Below are positions 10,431 to 23,261 of a DNA stretch of 64,000 bases, piece after piece. The stretch is from Armigeres subalbatus. Lineage: Eukaryota; Arthropoda; Insecta; Diptera; Culicidae. The first letter of the stretch is position 1; each line of letters begins with the position of its first letter. The notes beneath the pieces were generated by a model. That model made no database searches. It was not told the origin of the DNA and was given only the letters and a program-made list of their open reading frames with translations. The stretch spans positions 372,001 to 436,000 of the forward strand of contig NW_026943535.1 in the NCBI RefSeq assembly GCF_024139115.2, read 5' to 3'. The position numbers were made by a program, and so were the translations under genes.

Positions 10431-11587
10431 GGCTTGATTTCTTTTTAGAGAGTTGCAAAGGGGTTTGAGTGTATCGCATGCCTGCAGGCAGCCCAGTGTC
10501 TACGTTGGTACTGTTTGGAACTACGTTGCGAAGACGAATGATATCTTTGGTGAGGTGTCAATGGTTAGGGTCAGTATCGTAATTTCTTTTTTTCAATAGA
10601 GATGTCACGTGCTGTTTACATATCTGCTCCTTTCAATGTCTTGGAAATGCGAATGATGAATGACATGCAACAAAAATCTCAAAAATATTTGTTCCGTGAC
10701 AGGACATGAAAGTGTGCAATATCTGCTTTATTTTGTGTTTATTTCCACTTTCAACTCTGAATTCAATAAGTATGATTAATTTATCGACTAGTCACTATTC
10801 TTCCATTACACTCTATTAAAACTTGAAATTTTAATTTTAAAAAAAGTTAAGCATCCTTTCATGACCGCCTTTCATGCGAAATTGATCAAAGAACCCATGA
10901 TTCTTTCATTTGTCGCCTGAAATAGAACAGCGATTTTCTCTTTGTCTTATGACGTTCACGACCTTTTGCAGTACTGGTTAGGTGTTGCTTACCTGACGAG
11001 CCGTTGGAACATGCTGCTCTCTGGCCACGAGATTTGTAGTTTTGTAAGGCATTTTTATTGATTAGCTTTGATCGGTTTAACCTATTCCGATGCATAGTTT
11101 ATTACTTTGAAAAACACCCGAAAGTGAATCGAAAAATTAACGTATTATAAGGTCTTCTTATAAAATCTAGATCATCCGAATACGTAAGGTAAATTGTCGG
11201 AAACCAAATAGTACCTTCGTGCCGTCACAGACACATAAAAAAAATATGAATATTACGCGTAAGGAATTCAAATTCATGAAAAAATTTGATGAAAAATAAA
11301 TATAATACAATATTAGATCTGATCTACCATAAAGGAAAACATATTTTTTCAGAGATGAAAATTATGAAAAGTTTCCGGTATTTTTCAGTGTATGATCAAC
11401 TATCAAATAATGAAAAACTAACATTGTGACTGGCAACTGAATTTTAGGTCATATGAAATTGAATTTTACATGTCTTTAACCGTAACTTCTGTTTGTCGCT
11501 GCGCCGCTGCTTGCTTTTCTTCACAATTGTCGGTCGCCATTCCGGTGCGTACTCGTTTTTTTGAACAGGTTGGTAAAAGTTCTGAAA
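10431..11587. other. AT-rich intergenic stretch, no recognised feature
   Basis: The longest frame here (10886-11095, minus) is basic but matches nothing I know. No repeat or hairpin stands out. Confidence 0.35.
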
Positions 11588-14500
11588 ATGTCTCGAAAAG
11601 TTGAGTGCATCTGTGGAGAAAAGTGTGAAACTCAAAGCATTTCATGCAGCATATCCGGATTCATCGGGAAAAACTCATTTCATTTGCCCAGTCAATGATT
11701 GTGAATTGTTTTCAAAGCATACAATTCTTCCGGAGACATCTCCGACAGCGGCATTGTGTGAAGAATCAAGGGCCAGTGCGAAAATGTACGCTTGCTATGT
11801 GTGATTTCGAAGAAACAGATGTGAAAAAAGTTTTGAAACACGCCAAAAGCATCTTTCAGCGGGTCAGCCAGTATATTGTCCCTTCAGGTGCCCACGAATA
11901 AGCCTTCGCCACTTTAATGCCCTTCGTTTACATAACCTATACGTACACAAGTTCGATTTGAATCCAATGCGAAAAATGTCCTCCGCTCCCGAGGCTAGTG
12001 CCAGTGCGAATCCGTTTGAGGTTCACGTAGATTTCAACAATTGGGATGTCCTGATGATGATGAGCAAGAAAACTCAGATGGCATCGTATGCAGTAGAAAG
12101 TCATTTCTTGCCTTTCTTAAAACTTCTTTCAAAACACCATATTACCGAAACTGCAATAGGGTAAATCACTACTTGGGCCTATGACCCATTCCCGCTCAAT
12201 GCACAGAAAGCTAATGATTTATACTGTTTAGTAGCCGTAGGTTTATGATTGATCATTTAAAAAGTCTCCTATTTATCTCGCACAATACTCAATATTTTCA
12301 ACCATTTATTTCCTCCTAATCATCCAATTATAGAAAATAAAATGTAGATTTCAAACTTCTGCTCTTCGTTGCAACACCACTGAGCCGAAGTGATTCTTCC
12401 ACTTTACAAAAGGTATCATCATATAAACACCTACCTGAAAATCGTCACAGTCTGATCAACCAGGCTGTTTATCACACACAATAAGCTAAACTCACGCACT
12501 TTAATCTTTTGTAATTGTTCGTATCACCAGATTTTATATAAACCATTGGAATACATTTAAAATGTATCCTCAAACGAACAAAAATCACCTCGGCCCAAGA
12601 ACTTTTAGCTGTACAGTGCTGCCAAAAGGCCAAGGTCTTATTTAGTATGAAGATAATCCTTCATCGTTAATAGGAAAACTGTCTAATACGTTGAAGCTAT
12701 CGTTATTTATAATTCTCTCGATTTCAAAAGGTGGAAAAGATATTGTTTTAAGTTTGGAAGAAATTTGGATGAGTAAATATCTTCTCAACCAAATAAAAAT
12801 GATTATGAATAATACCATCTGGCATCTTGTTGTCGTGGAACGTGCATATTTTTGTTTACGTCGCATTTTCTACCGTCCAGAGAGAAAATGAGAGAGATGT
12901 TGAGAGATTGAGTAAAATATTGCGTATGCCGAGGAGATTTGGGGTATGCCGGATAAGCAATCGCCTATGACTGAAATGAGTGCTGCACCATGTTAATTTA
13001 AATCAAATAAAAGCTTTTCAAGCGGTGTTTAGCAAGAATAACTATTTTTGAAGCAGAGTGAACCCCATCGCAATATTACACGCCCACAAAATTCAGAAAA
13101 GTTGCCCCTAGTCATAAATATCATTAAATAATGGTCGTGCGCATGTTAGGCCGGAATGTGAGAAACCATACAAGAAATAGTTGATGCTCTCGGTGAAATT
13201 GCAGTCGTTCAGAACAAGTTCACCAAACACAAGTTTGAAAGTTATATCAGAAACTTGCAATTGTCTGAAGTAACCAAAATGCAATTACTGGATGTAATTT
13301 CCGAAAATTTCCTTCAAAATATGTTCGGATCAAACGGTAACTTCCGGTCAGCTCATATGCGAAGAAAGTTTTATTGTGAAAACTTCTCTTTCGTTCCTCC
13401 CGAAAAAGTAGCTTTGGAGAAAGACAGCAATCATAATGATTGCTTTTATTATTATGTACCAATTCTAGACACCCTAAAGAATTTGTTAAGTGATAACAAA
13501 ATTTATACTGCTCTATTCCGCGAAAAACCTTCGGTACCAGGATTTTTGTGCGACTATACTGATGGCCTGAAATTCAAAAATAGTGAATTTTTTACCAGGA
13601 AAACCATAAACATTTTCCTATATCAAGACGCAGCAGAAGTGGTCGTTAACGCTATCGGAAACGCCACGTCGCGACATAAACTTCTATGTGTGTATGTCGT
13701 GGTCGGGAACCTTGATCCTCACCTACGAAGTTTGACGGATAACGTTTTTCTTGTGCTATTATGTAAAATTAAGGATTTTGCTTATTTTGGAATGGACAGA
13801 GTATTTAGACGATTTGTAGAGATCTGAAAATTCTGAGGATGAAGGATTATGATTCAGGTTGATGGCATTAAAGAGAATCTTTGGTTCCGTATTTACTACA
13901 ATGAATGACAACTTAGGGGCCCAACAGATTGCAGGCTTAACAGAGAATTTTTCAAGAAGTTCTCATTTTTGTCGTACTTGCTACATAGATCACGCTTCTT
14001 TCACTGCAGACTCTTTACATGTTGCTGAAAAACGAACTCCTTTATCAAATGAAAATGATTTGAGGGTCATACGGGATAATCCACGCTCGATACCGTATCG
14101 AGGTGTAAAAAACAGTTCAATACTGAACGAGCTGAAATATTTCAATATTTTTGATTATGGTGCTGCTCCATGTATTGCACATGATATATTCGAAGGATGG
14201 CAATAAGGACATGTTCTTATACTTAAACGAATTGTCAGTAAGGGGATTTTCTCTGTTCACTACTTACAAGGGAGAGCGAACAGTATTTTCAAACAATTGC
14301 GAATCAACACAGTGATTAACTTCAATTTCACTCGTAAGACAGGCAATATCAAAGCAAAAGCCTGCGACATATGGCACCTGATACAAATCATACCGTTCAT
14401 TTTCAGTCAAAAGCAAGTAGATATCAGTGATCCATTGTTTATTATGCTGCTACTTATAAAGAAAATCACAGACACGGTAACTTCACCGGTAATATCGGAG

Positions 14501-15212
14501 GCACAGATTCGCATATTGGCATCTGACTTGGCCGAATACATCGAGATGCGACAATCACAATTTGCTGTGCCACTTCGCCCCAAACATCATTATTGCACCC
14601 ATTATCCTCAATTCATATTATGGATGGGTCCTTTGATGCCATACTGTACGCTGTTCTGTGAAAGAAAGCACTGTTTTTTAAGCGATGTCTGCGTAGTACG
14701 CTCAATTTCAAGAATGTGACTAAATTCTGCAGTGAGCACCATCAGCTTTATCAAGGGCTACTTAATACGCGGAACATTCGTTTTCAAAATGATTTCCTGC
14801 TTGAAAGCTTTGTGGAAAATTTTGAAGACCTTCCGAAATGCACTTATGAAATGGTACACGATATGGGATTACTCGATAGCTCAAATATCTATGTAAAGGC
14901 ACCTATTTGGGATACAGCTACGCAAGGAACAAATTTTTGTTTTTGCGCCACGACGAGCTTGGTGAATTCTTTTATGTTATTCGAATAGAACTTATTGTCT
15001 TCAACAAGAATCTGCACCGAATCACTATTGTGGGTAATGAGGCTACAGTCTGCAACATTCATGAGCGAGGGTTGTTGGAAATTCAGGACGTTGGAGATGA
15101 ACTGATTTTCAGAAATATCGAAGATTTCATTGATCGAACGCCATTGGACTCCTTAACAGAAAATAACAAGACGTATCTGTTTGTGAAACACTCCATACCA
15201 CTGTGGCATTAA
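11588..15212 (+). pseudogene. C2H2 zinc-finger transposase-like protein, interrupted
   Basis: The protein is spread over several frames on one strand. The N-terminal part (11588-11870) has two or three C2H2 fingers, for example FICPVNDCEL ... FRRHLRQRHC (H-X4-H) and CTLAMCDFEE ... LKHAKSI. After a roughly 1-kb interruption (12166-13157) comes the body: FLYQDAAEVV (13615), HKLLCVYVVVGNLDPHLRS, HFCRTCYIDH, CIAHDIFEG (14171-14197), PLRPKHHYCTHYP (14570-14608), CERKH, and a C-terminal block ending VKHSIPLWH at 15212. These are hallmarks of a large animal family usually found as multicopy, transposon-like genes, which I relate loosely to CACTA/TNP2-type transposases. That link is inference. There are frameshifts near 11.7, 13.85, 14.68 and 14.93 kb and one in-frame stop at 14204. 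A CIDE-N gene starts 16 nt downstream. Confidence 0.65.
12166..13157. other. About 1-kb interruption within the transposase-like gene
   Basis: The upstream coding (TETAIG, ending about 12164) and the downstream coding (ETIQEIVDALGEIAV from about 13160) read as neighbouring parts of one protein. The intervening DNA is AT-rich and non-coding. It starts GGGTAAAT, donor-like, and ends near TTAG and TGTGAG, acceptor-like, but no donor-acceptor pair I tried restores the frame exactly. It may be an intron with a nearby indel, or an inserted element without recognisable terminal repeats. Confidence 0.45.
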
Positions 15213-15228
15213 ATGGAAAACACACACA

Positions 15229-15662
15229 ATGGAAAATATTGCAGTATTTAGAATATGCGACGCATCGCGTTGCATTCGTCACATTATTCCAACTTTAGGA
15301 AACATTGCTAGCCTAAAAGAAGCAGGTAAATTACATCCACGTTTCTTTAAATAACAAAATTGTAATTTTTTTTATTTTCAAGGGTCACGCGTGTTGGGAA
15401 AACCAGTCTCTCAAATAGTTCTGGAAAGCGATGGTTGTCAAATTTCAAACGACTTTGTACTTCTGGCGTTCACAGAATATTTACTGATGTTACTCACTCC
15501 TGGAGAAAAATGGACACTCGCGGGCATAAATACAGTACAAGGTACGTATTATTTTAGTTTAAGCTAAGAATTGGACTGCATTGATACTTTATTTCAATTT
15601 TGGGAAGCAATTGTCTAATCTTTCGTAATGTTTGCATTTGTTTTCATTTAATAGAACGTTAG
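15229..15662 (+). CDS. Putative stand-alone CIDE-N (CAD) domain protein, three exons
   Basis: Exon 1 is 15229-15325, intron 15326-15382 (57 nt, GTAAAT...TTTCAAG), exon 2 15383-15541, intron 15542-15654 (AAG|GTACGT ... TTTAATAG), then a short final exon ending in TAG at 15662. The spliced product is 87 residues. Residues 5-20 (AVFRICDASRC) and the core QIVLESDGCQIS, followed by a stretch ending LMLLTPGEKW, follow the CIDE-N pattern: basic N-terminal strand, LE-DG turn, and LMLL-GE-W end. In DFF40/DFF45 and Drosophila Drep proteins this fold mediates pairing between the apoptotic nuclease and its inhibitor. Here it stands alone without a nuclease domain. The frame and splice sites are intact, unlike the neighbouring transposase-like gene. 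The third exon is the least certain part; the domain call itself rests on motif resemblance. Confidence 0.55.
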
Positions 15663-15849
15663 TTTGTAGTTTTACACTTTTTTCATGTCAAAGTACATAA
15701 TATTATGACTAAACTCAACAAAACCTCCCTTGTTAACGATAGAACCATTAGCTGTTTGAAGCTGTTACTTTCAAGAACAATCTACCGTGGCAGGAGACTC
15801 CACATATTTTATTCGATATTGACATTACATTCCCCACTGGGACAGTACT

Positions 15850-16062
15850 GCTTCGCAGTTATTATTGTAGTTTCAGTTAAAAACGAAGTGAGCTCTCGCG
15901 ACAATCGAGCTTATTTCCACCGCAGAGAGATACAATGGCGCGCGGCGGTGGCATAGATGCACACTAGTCGCGATGCAGTTGAGACATCAGGAAATAAGGA
16001 AAAACTCAATCGCCGCGATAGCTCACTTCGGTTTTCAACTGGAAGCACAATAACGACGAGGC
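15850..16062. mobile_element. Inverted-repeat (MITE-like) element, about 210 bp
   Basis: The left half (GCTTCGCAGTTATTATTG ... CAGTTAAAAACGAAGTGAGC ... TTATTTCC) pairs with the reverse complement of the right half (GGAAATAAGG ... GCTCACTTCGGTTTTCAACTG ... CAATAACGACGAGGC). The arms are about 80 bp, with indels, around a GC-rich centre. It is non-coding. It sits about 190 bp downstream of the CIDE-N gene. Confidence 0.65.
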
Positions 16063-18239
16063 TTATCATGATGTATTTACATTTCTTAAATATTCACCTT
16101 ATGGCCGTGTGTTAATTAATGATTAAAAAGTAGCAATCTCAATTTACAAATAAATTCAATTATCTGTAATTCGTGCGACATACTGTTGACTTCTTACCTT
16201 ATTCCCATCTGTTCCAAATTTGGTCTTTGGTAAACAAATATTCTTCCAAATTCATCACGAGTTTCTGTACATTCCACTTCTATTTCCAATTTGTATAGAT
16301 CAGCAGCAGATAACGATAAATTTATCATTATTATATTCACAGTAGACACAATCCATGATGATGATGATGGTCCGCCACATGATGATGATGATGATACTAC
16401 CATCTATTGTAGCAAGGCACCTGCCGATAGCACTGTCATATCTGACAAACGATTTGATCATGATTATGTTATTGTTTGTATTTCATCAAACTCCTGTATG
16501 AAGGCCAAAATGGTGGGAGGTTCCATAAGCAGAAACACTTATGAATCCACTGGATGTATAGAGAATCTCCTTCAGAAGAAAGTTGTACATCCAAAAATAT
16601 AATCTAGCCTTCGTTTCAGATTGACCAATAGATGGGAGAAGAGCCGCCCTTTATCCACGAGATGTTAACAACAGGAAGTTGGCGATCCACTCTTCCTATC
16701 CAAATCGCTTCAATCGGGTGCCCTGATGGTTATTTTTTTTGTATTTGATCATATAGTTTCAATATTATTTGGTTGGTATGTTTATAATGGAATTCTCTCA
16801 CCAAGTTTCAATTCACATGTCCTGTACGAGGGAGGAACTTTCTTCAACACCAGGTAGTTTTGGATCTATGCTGTCTTCAGAGATTCACAGATAGTTCGTC
16901 AAGAAATATCCTAGTTTAAATCGGGAAAATCATCTTTCTTGTTCACAGATTGAAAAAATAGACTTCTTGATTTCTGAAAGATGAACAAAAATACGGATGG
17001 CAGTATTATACATAATAACATGAGCTTTTGATTCAAATGGATATGTATCCTGATTTTTTTTGTAATGTCCAGAAATAAAAAGGATTGCCTAAGACCTGAC
17101 CTGAGCAAATCAGTTGAAAAACAACTGAGATATAGTCATTTGATGGTGGCGATGATTTTCACCCGAAATGCTATGCCAATTCAAAATTTAATTCACTTTT
17201 CATTTTATTGTGCCATTATTGGTATTGCAATCACTTTCAATAACGATAACCGTTTAGGGATAAAAATCACACTCCTGCTATATGCATTAAATGCATAATA
17301 TTTTCAAAACACATTTATTTTCATGACTCTTGGTACAACCATCAGACTTTGAAGTGATCGATGAGCTTCACGTACAATCATCCATCATCTATCTAATGTC
17401 AAGAAGATATCTAACCTAAAAATATCCTAGAACTCAGCCACCTACAGCATGATCCTGGCATCTTATCTCACATGCTTATCGCGATAATAATATCTTTGGA
17501 AATGTGATAGAAAATCGTATGTTTTTTTTAGAAATTTTATGTCTTGAGTCGAGTTCATCGATTTTCAAGCTCAAATAATCAATTACTAAATTCACATATA
17601 TCTGGTTTAAGCTCTACGAGTTTTGCTAATTTACATTTAAATCAAGGAGTGCAATTGTCGCTTTTGAAAAATGCTTTTGCAACAAGCTACAAAAGAGAAT
17701 AGCGATAAGTCTTTGTCCTCATCTGCATTGGATAAAAACAGTGTTCCATTTTATCTGCAACAAACAATTGTTGTAAACTTTTCAAACTGCATTAACTTGT
17801 ATGTTTCAGAAGTATAACACAAATCATGTCAACAGATGGTTAACTTTATGTCTAAACATTGATAACTGATACATATTTAACCAAAAACATCATCGAAAAC
17901 CGACTACCTGGTATGCCTGGTATGACGAAGAAAATGGTTTCGGGCAATATCTGGCATGAAGGATTTGAAAATTCGGAAGAATTCTCTGTGAAAACACATT
18001 CAGCACATTCAGAAGAATTTCTATAAAAATAAAGAAGAATTTTCCGTGCAAACTTAAAGAGGATTTTCGGGTATTAAAAAAAACTATCAGTTAAATTGCA
18101 TATCAGGAAGAGTCCTGCGCCAAGCAAACAATATATCAGTCACTTTTCTTTAAGCATCTGATCAGCGGGTTGTATCGGTTTCATCAATTGTCTAGTTATT
18201 ACCTGTTATTACACTTTTGTTACAGGAAATCCAAGGAGC
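16063..18239. other. No recognised gene; short GAT-rich runs
   Basis: Frames are short. CAT(GAT)n GTCCGCCA motifs at 16356-16400 recur once at 18736-18756 (CATGATGATGATGGTCCCGC), probably a small repeat. Otherwise AT-rich non-coding sequence. Confidence 0.35.
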
Positions 18240-21200
18240 ATTGTATCAGCAGCCGAAGAGTAATTCTCGGCGTCAATTGAGCCCGCCCCATGTCCCGGTG
18301 TCACAACCGCGTTGGGATTTGTGTCCATGCTGACGCATGGCTGTGTTGTAGATGGGCATTTCCCGGAATCAAATTCCCTACTCACCAAATTGGAGATGCT
18401 AAGTACTTAGAGTGAAACAAGGATGTTGTTCTTGCTTGTTTTGTTCATTCCGGTGATGGCACTCAATTTCAGTTCAAGCCTATGGACTTCCGCACGCTTG
18501 CAGTAGTGGGTCATGGTCTCGGGATCTGCTTGTTACCATTCAATTTCACGAATCATCCTATACACAGTAACAGGAGCTATTTTCCAAGAGATTTACAGAA
18601 GCTTTTCTATAAAATCAGCATCAACCTACTAGAAAATAGGAATTATTGTCAAATGTGTAAAAATGTTAAATTGACAAACGACAAAAATTCACGTCCTCCT
18701 TCAACAGCAGCACACTTGGATTTTTTCAGTTCAGCATGATGATGATGGTCCCGCCACATACTCCTAAAAAGTGAAGTTTTCTTCTATCGAGGAACACTGG
18801 TTGATTTGAACGTGTTGTAAGTCATGACCTACTGATGCTCAATTCAAATTATGCCACGTTTGCGTGGTTGCGTATGTGTATGGCGAGTCACGTGAGACGT
18901 AAGATTGATAAGATAGTCATCTGGATACCAGGGATTCTACTCAACGGTAATACATATTATAAAAAAGTTTCGAGATACGAAAGGATAAACCCATCTAATA
19001 CTAAATAAACTGTAAAATATGGAATGATAGTAGTTTGTAGTGAGTCATCTCACATTTCCACTGCATTCCAGCTTCTAAATGTTTGCCATTTTCAGAATTT
19101 CAATTGACTTCCACCATTACCATATTTCACGAAACATTTCAATTACCAACAATCTGTGCTGCAATCACTATCGATCTAGGTTACTACGAATTTATTGATT
19201 ATTATTTGCATACAACGTACCCGGAGAGTGCGATTGGCCTTACCCTAGAGCCGATGTTTCGACGCACTGACTGTGTGCCCTGACCGACAGCCATTGGTGA
19301 CGTCTGACATGGTAACGGCTGTTCGCCTTCAAATGCGCCTCTTGAAAGTTTTACGGTTTGCTAAATTGGAACGTTATTGAAATTCTGCGAACTCCTTCGA
19401 CAGCGCAGCGCAGTCGAATCCTGACAGCGGCGAGCAATCCGAAACTCACAAAGTGAGGATCGAATGTTTGTTGCGAATTTAGACGCACGTGAACCGCACG
19501 ACCACGACAACGGGTTATAAATTGGCGCTAAATTTGGGCCTTTGGTCGCGATTGGTCGGCAGAGGAATCGAAGCGCCGATTTGCGTGCGGTTTTGTTGCA
19601 AAACTCATAAAACACGAGCATGGAGTATGGGAAAACGTGTCCATGTTCAATTGATTTGTTTGGGGAGACGGCGATTCGAAACGGATCCTCAAGTGTTGAC
19701 CATGAATTGACACAGTGTTGCGGGGAAAACCGAGTCAGTTTAGCCTAAATGAAGTATAACAAATTGGATCCAATGATGAAAACGGTTAAATGATTCAGCT
19801 GACGTGAACAGCTGTTCGCGGCGTATTAGCGATTCTGAATTCCATCCGCACGTAAGTGTCAGAAAGATCGTAAAAATAGTTTATTTTATGATTTGTTCAG
19901 CGATTTACGACCTATTGTTGGACATCATTCCGATGGTTTCGTTTGTTCACAGGCAGTTTATTCATTTACGTCGTCGCCCGACGAGTATTTATTCATTTAG
20001 CCTGACTAAACACATTTTCCGATAATTTGCAGAATTTTTCTAACAATTTGAACCTAGAGGAACTGTTTAAATATAATAATCGAAAACGAGGTTCTGAATT
20101 AGACTGCAATATAGATTGAGGACTTCATTATGTATTTTAATTGATAAATAGTCGTTATTCACCGCGTGGAATGCGGAAATATTTTGAGATCAGGGCGTTA
20201 CTATTTTGTAACCAAACATTGTTTAACAATTCTGTAAGAATGATCTGTGGTGTTGTGTTTCATTGTAACGAGTGTTTCGTAGATTGCATACTGATAGCTG
20301 TCACGCATATTCTTTATAATTCTCTTATCTGATCGGTGTTGAACTTAATCTCAATTAAATAAAACACCTTAATAAAATTAAAAACAAAAACAAAAAAATA
20401 TCTTATCTGATAGAGAAAAGCTTATTCTGTCGGAAACATATCATTTTCTCAGGAAATACATGATTTAGGAGTAATTGTATTGTGTATCAATCCACTATGC
20501 CCAGAAAGTGAACATCTTTCTATCCGAAAGGTCAAGGCCAAACGAGAATCTTATTCAACATCTGAACTCGTAAATGTTGATTATGTAAATGTGATAGTAC
20601 ATTAAGGTAAGTTTAGTTTGAATAAATGAATCGTTTTTGCACTGTAATTGGGGTCCCAATTTGGTTCAGATACATGCAGCAAATGTCCAGCGCGTGTCAC
20701 GACGACTCGTGACGCCTATGCCGCACTCAAAGCCATCTCCTCCGTGCAGTGGCAATAATTTGCAAAATAAAAAGGTTCATCATAAATCGTGCGGGGTTCG
20801 ATTTCATCTCAAACTGTTTTGATCGATCTCTTTCCGGGAGACTAATCAGCAATCAGCATACCAAATTCTTCGAAATGTTATGGCCCTTCGGAGGATTTTT
20901 CCTTGGAACTGAATGGTGACGGTGATGCGTTCGCTCAGTTATGGATTGGAAATTGTAATCTGTTTTGGCGTGCCAATTCGATCTAATCGCATCGTCGACC
21001 GCCGCACATCCTCTCTCGACGTAAATTTTTAATTCAGAGCTGGGGAGATGGTTAATCATAGGTTGTTGAGAAATGCTTGCTCGCGGTCAGGGCCAGAGTA
21101 GCGATTAGCATATACAATGATTAATGATGTCAATTTGGATGTGGCAAGTTGTACGATAGGATTTAGGCGGATTTATAATAAATTTGATGATACATTATTT

Positions 21201-22897
21201 TCCAATTTTTATGATCGATGATGAGGTAAGCAACTATGCGTAAACAGATCTGTAAACAATCCGCTTATAACTTATCGTAAATGTTAATTGCTTCGGATTA
21301 CCGATTTTTCAAATTTGATAGGAAACCTATCTTTTTGAATATTAATTTAATGAAACGACAATATGCAATAATGGTATTCTTTCTTATAATCTTCTAAGAA
21401 TTACACATAATAAAAATTATCACCATTCGATTTGGAATTTTGTTCTACATTTTAACCTTTCTACATCATGACATAAAGTGATAATTTTCAGTTCACTTCC
21501 ACTACTGGTTTGCCATTTCAACGTTTTCAGAATGGTCTATCAGTAACTGATAGCTTATGGCTGAAATGAACGAAACTGAAAACTTAATGCCAAAGTTCAG
21601 CTTCAGCCTTGCTAATAATTTACGAACTTGACACCCAAATTCATAAGTGCGAATCACACTCACAGTAGCGATTCACTAAATACAATCGTCAGTTCGTACA
21701 GCAGCAATATGTAAATACAGCTGCTACACGCAGCACAAAAAAAAAGTGGCTTAGCTAAAATACATATGACATACCATTCAAAACACCTGACATCATCCCA
21801 AAGGAATTCCTCGGAACGGATTTTTCTCACATACTTGTACCGGACCAATTGAACGACGACGATGGACCGCCCGTCGATTCCACGCGCATCCAACCTATCA
21901 CGCAGTCTGTTAATTGAGTCAGCTGTTCGAGCTTTTGCAGGGACGGGAACGGTTGACATTTCTTTTTATCATTCGTTCTGCCACGCAGTCAAAGAAAAAC
22001 AAAACCACGGCAGCCGCAGCAGCAGCCACGACCAAGCAGACGACAGTCAGCACATGATCTTATTATTTTCTCTCCCTACAATTAATGTTTCTGTACGCTC
22101 ATTTCACGACGTATGACCGTTTTTGGTGGTAAATGATTATTTTATTACTCTTTGCTCATTTTAGAGGCTAGAACTAGTACCAACGGCTAGCATTCTTTCT
22201 ATGCTTTGCGCCACAGGCAATTTGACTCGATTCTGTTCTGTTTGCGCTGCGCTCGAACCGAAACAAGAAATCTCATGCAAATGCTGACCGTATCGACGGC
22301 TCGACTCTCACGCAGCCGCAGGCAGCAGCAAACAAACAGTTTGCCTCATCAGCAAAAAAAATGTCACAATGAGGCGTACATTTTTTTTTGAAAACTGTTT
22401 CGGTTTGTGCGGTGCGTGAAATTTGACCGGATAAAATGTAAACATTCGCATAATCACAGTGTTTTACTGTACATTTCCCAACACTGTTCTTGTGTTCCTT
22501 CCAGGCAGCCAACCCCCGAGCGGCTTATCAATTGACTCGATTGTCACCTTGCGAGCACACACACCCTACGTATAAACATCGTGTCCTCAAATGGGGCAGG
22601 AATAAACCAAAGGCGTCTGTTGGGAGGGGTTGCTTTCTGGCGTGGTTCATTCCTTTCGAACAATAATTACACTGCTCAACAAGATTTTGTTCTCAACACC
22701 AAATAAGGTGTCTCTTTCAGATTTTGGTTAGCTGAATTCGAATCTGACTTCAGATTTGCTCTATATAATACGTCAAGATTTTGAGATACACCTCGATGAA
22801 CGTCGTAAAATCAATGATTTTGAGCATTTTAGAACTAGCCTTCGGACTATAATCATAATTCCTAGTCAGTCAATCTAGGTCCAAAATGGTCCACACC
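18240..22897. other. Probable unique intergenic DNA, moderately GC-rich in places
   Basis: Segments 18240-18480, 19200-19720 and 21840-22640 are less AT-rich than the surroundings but contain only short, unmatched frames. No splice-linked coding blocks were recognised. A segment near 21955-22010 (GACATTTCTTTTTATCATTC ... AAACCACGGCAG) resembles 28700-28765 weakly, suggesting an old shared repeat. Regulatory DNA of a distant gene is possible but not shown. Confidence 0.35.
20323..20411 (+). repeat. Small A-tailed insertion between 11-bp direct repeats
   Basis: TCTTATCTGAT at 20323-20333 is repeated exactly at 20401-20411. The 67 bp between end in an A-rich tail (AAAACAAAAACAAAAAAA). This is the signature of LINE-machinery insertion of a short RNA, with target-site duplication. 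The insert itself is not identified. Confidence 0.45.
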
Positions 22898-23255
22898 AGG
22901 GTTGTTAATCTATAAGTTCGTAATATTTAACTGCAACTTCGATAACGATAACGAAACTGTACGATGATGCTTCGTTGACGATAAAAAGAGCGTTGAATTA
23001 ACGTTGTCGTTATCGAGTATTCGTTGATGTATCGATAATTATTGAGTTAACTGTAGCATGTAATACAGTTAAAAGTATAAATATTCACAAGTTTCGTTTG
23101 CAATATCAATTTTAAGCATGGTTGTTAACGTTAATCAACGATTAACGCCGTTGTCGTTAATTTTCTCTTGGTTCAACGTCAACGGCGTTGCCTTGAACTA
23201 CTTGGATTGTAACGTTAACGTTAACAGGATGTGTTGATTCAACGTCAACGGACAT
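22898..23255. repeat. GTTAAC/CGTT-rich repeat block
   Basis: Motifs such as GTTGTTAACGTTAATC, CGTTGTCGTTA and AACGTTAACGTTAACAG recur densely, with GGGTTGTTAATC at the left and GGTTGTTAACGTTAATCAAC at 23120. A block of the same composition in opposite orientation lies at 30060-30230 and ends AACGTTAACAACCCTG. Non-coding. Confidence 0.6.
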
Positions 23256-23261
23256 CGGTAG

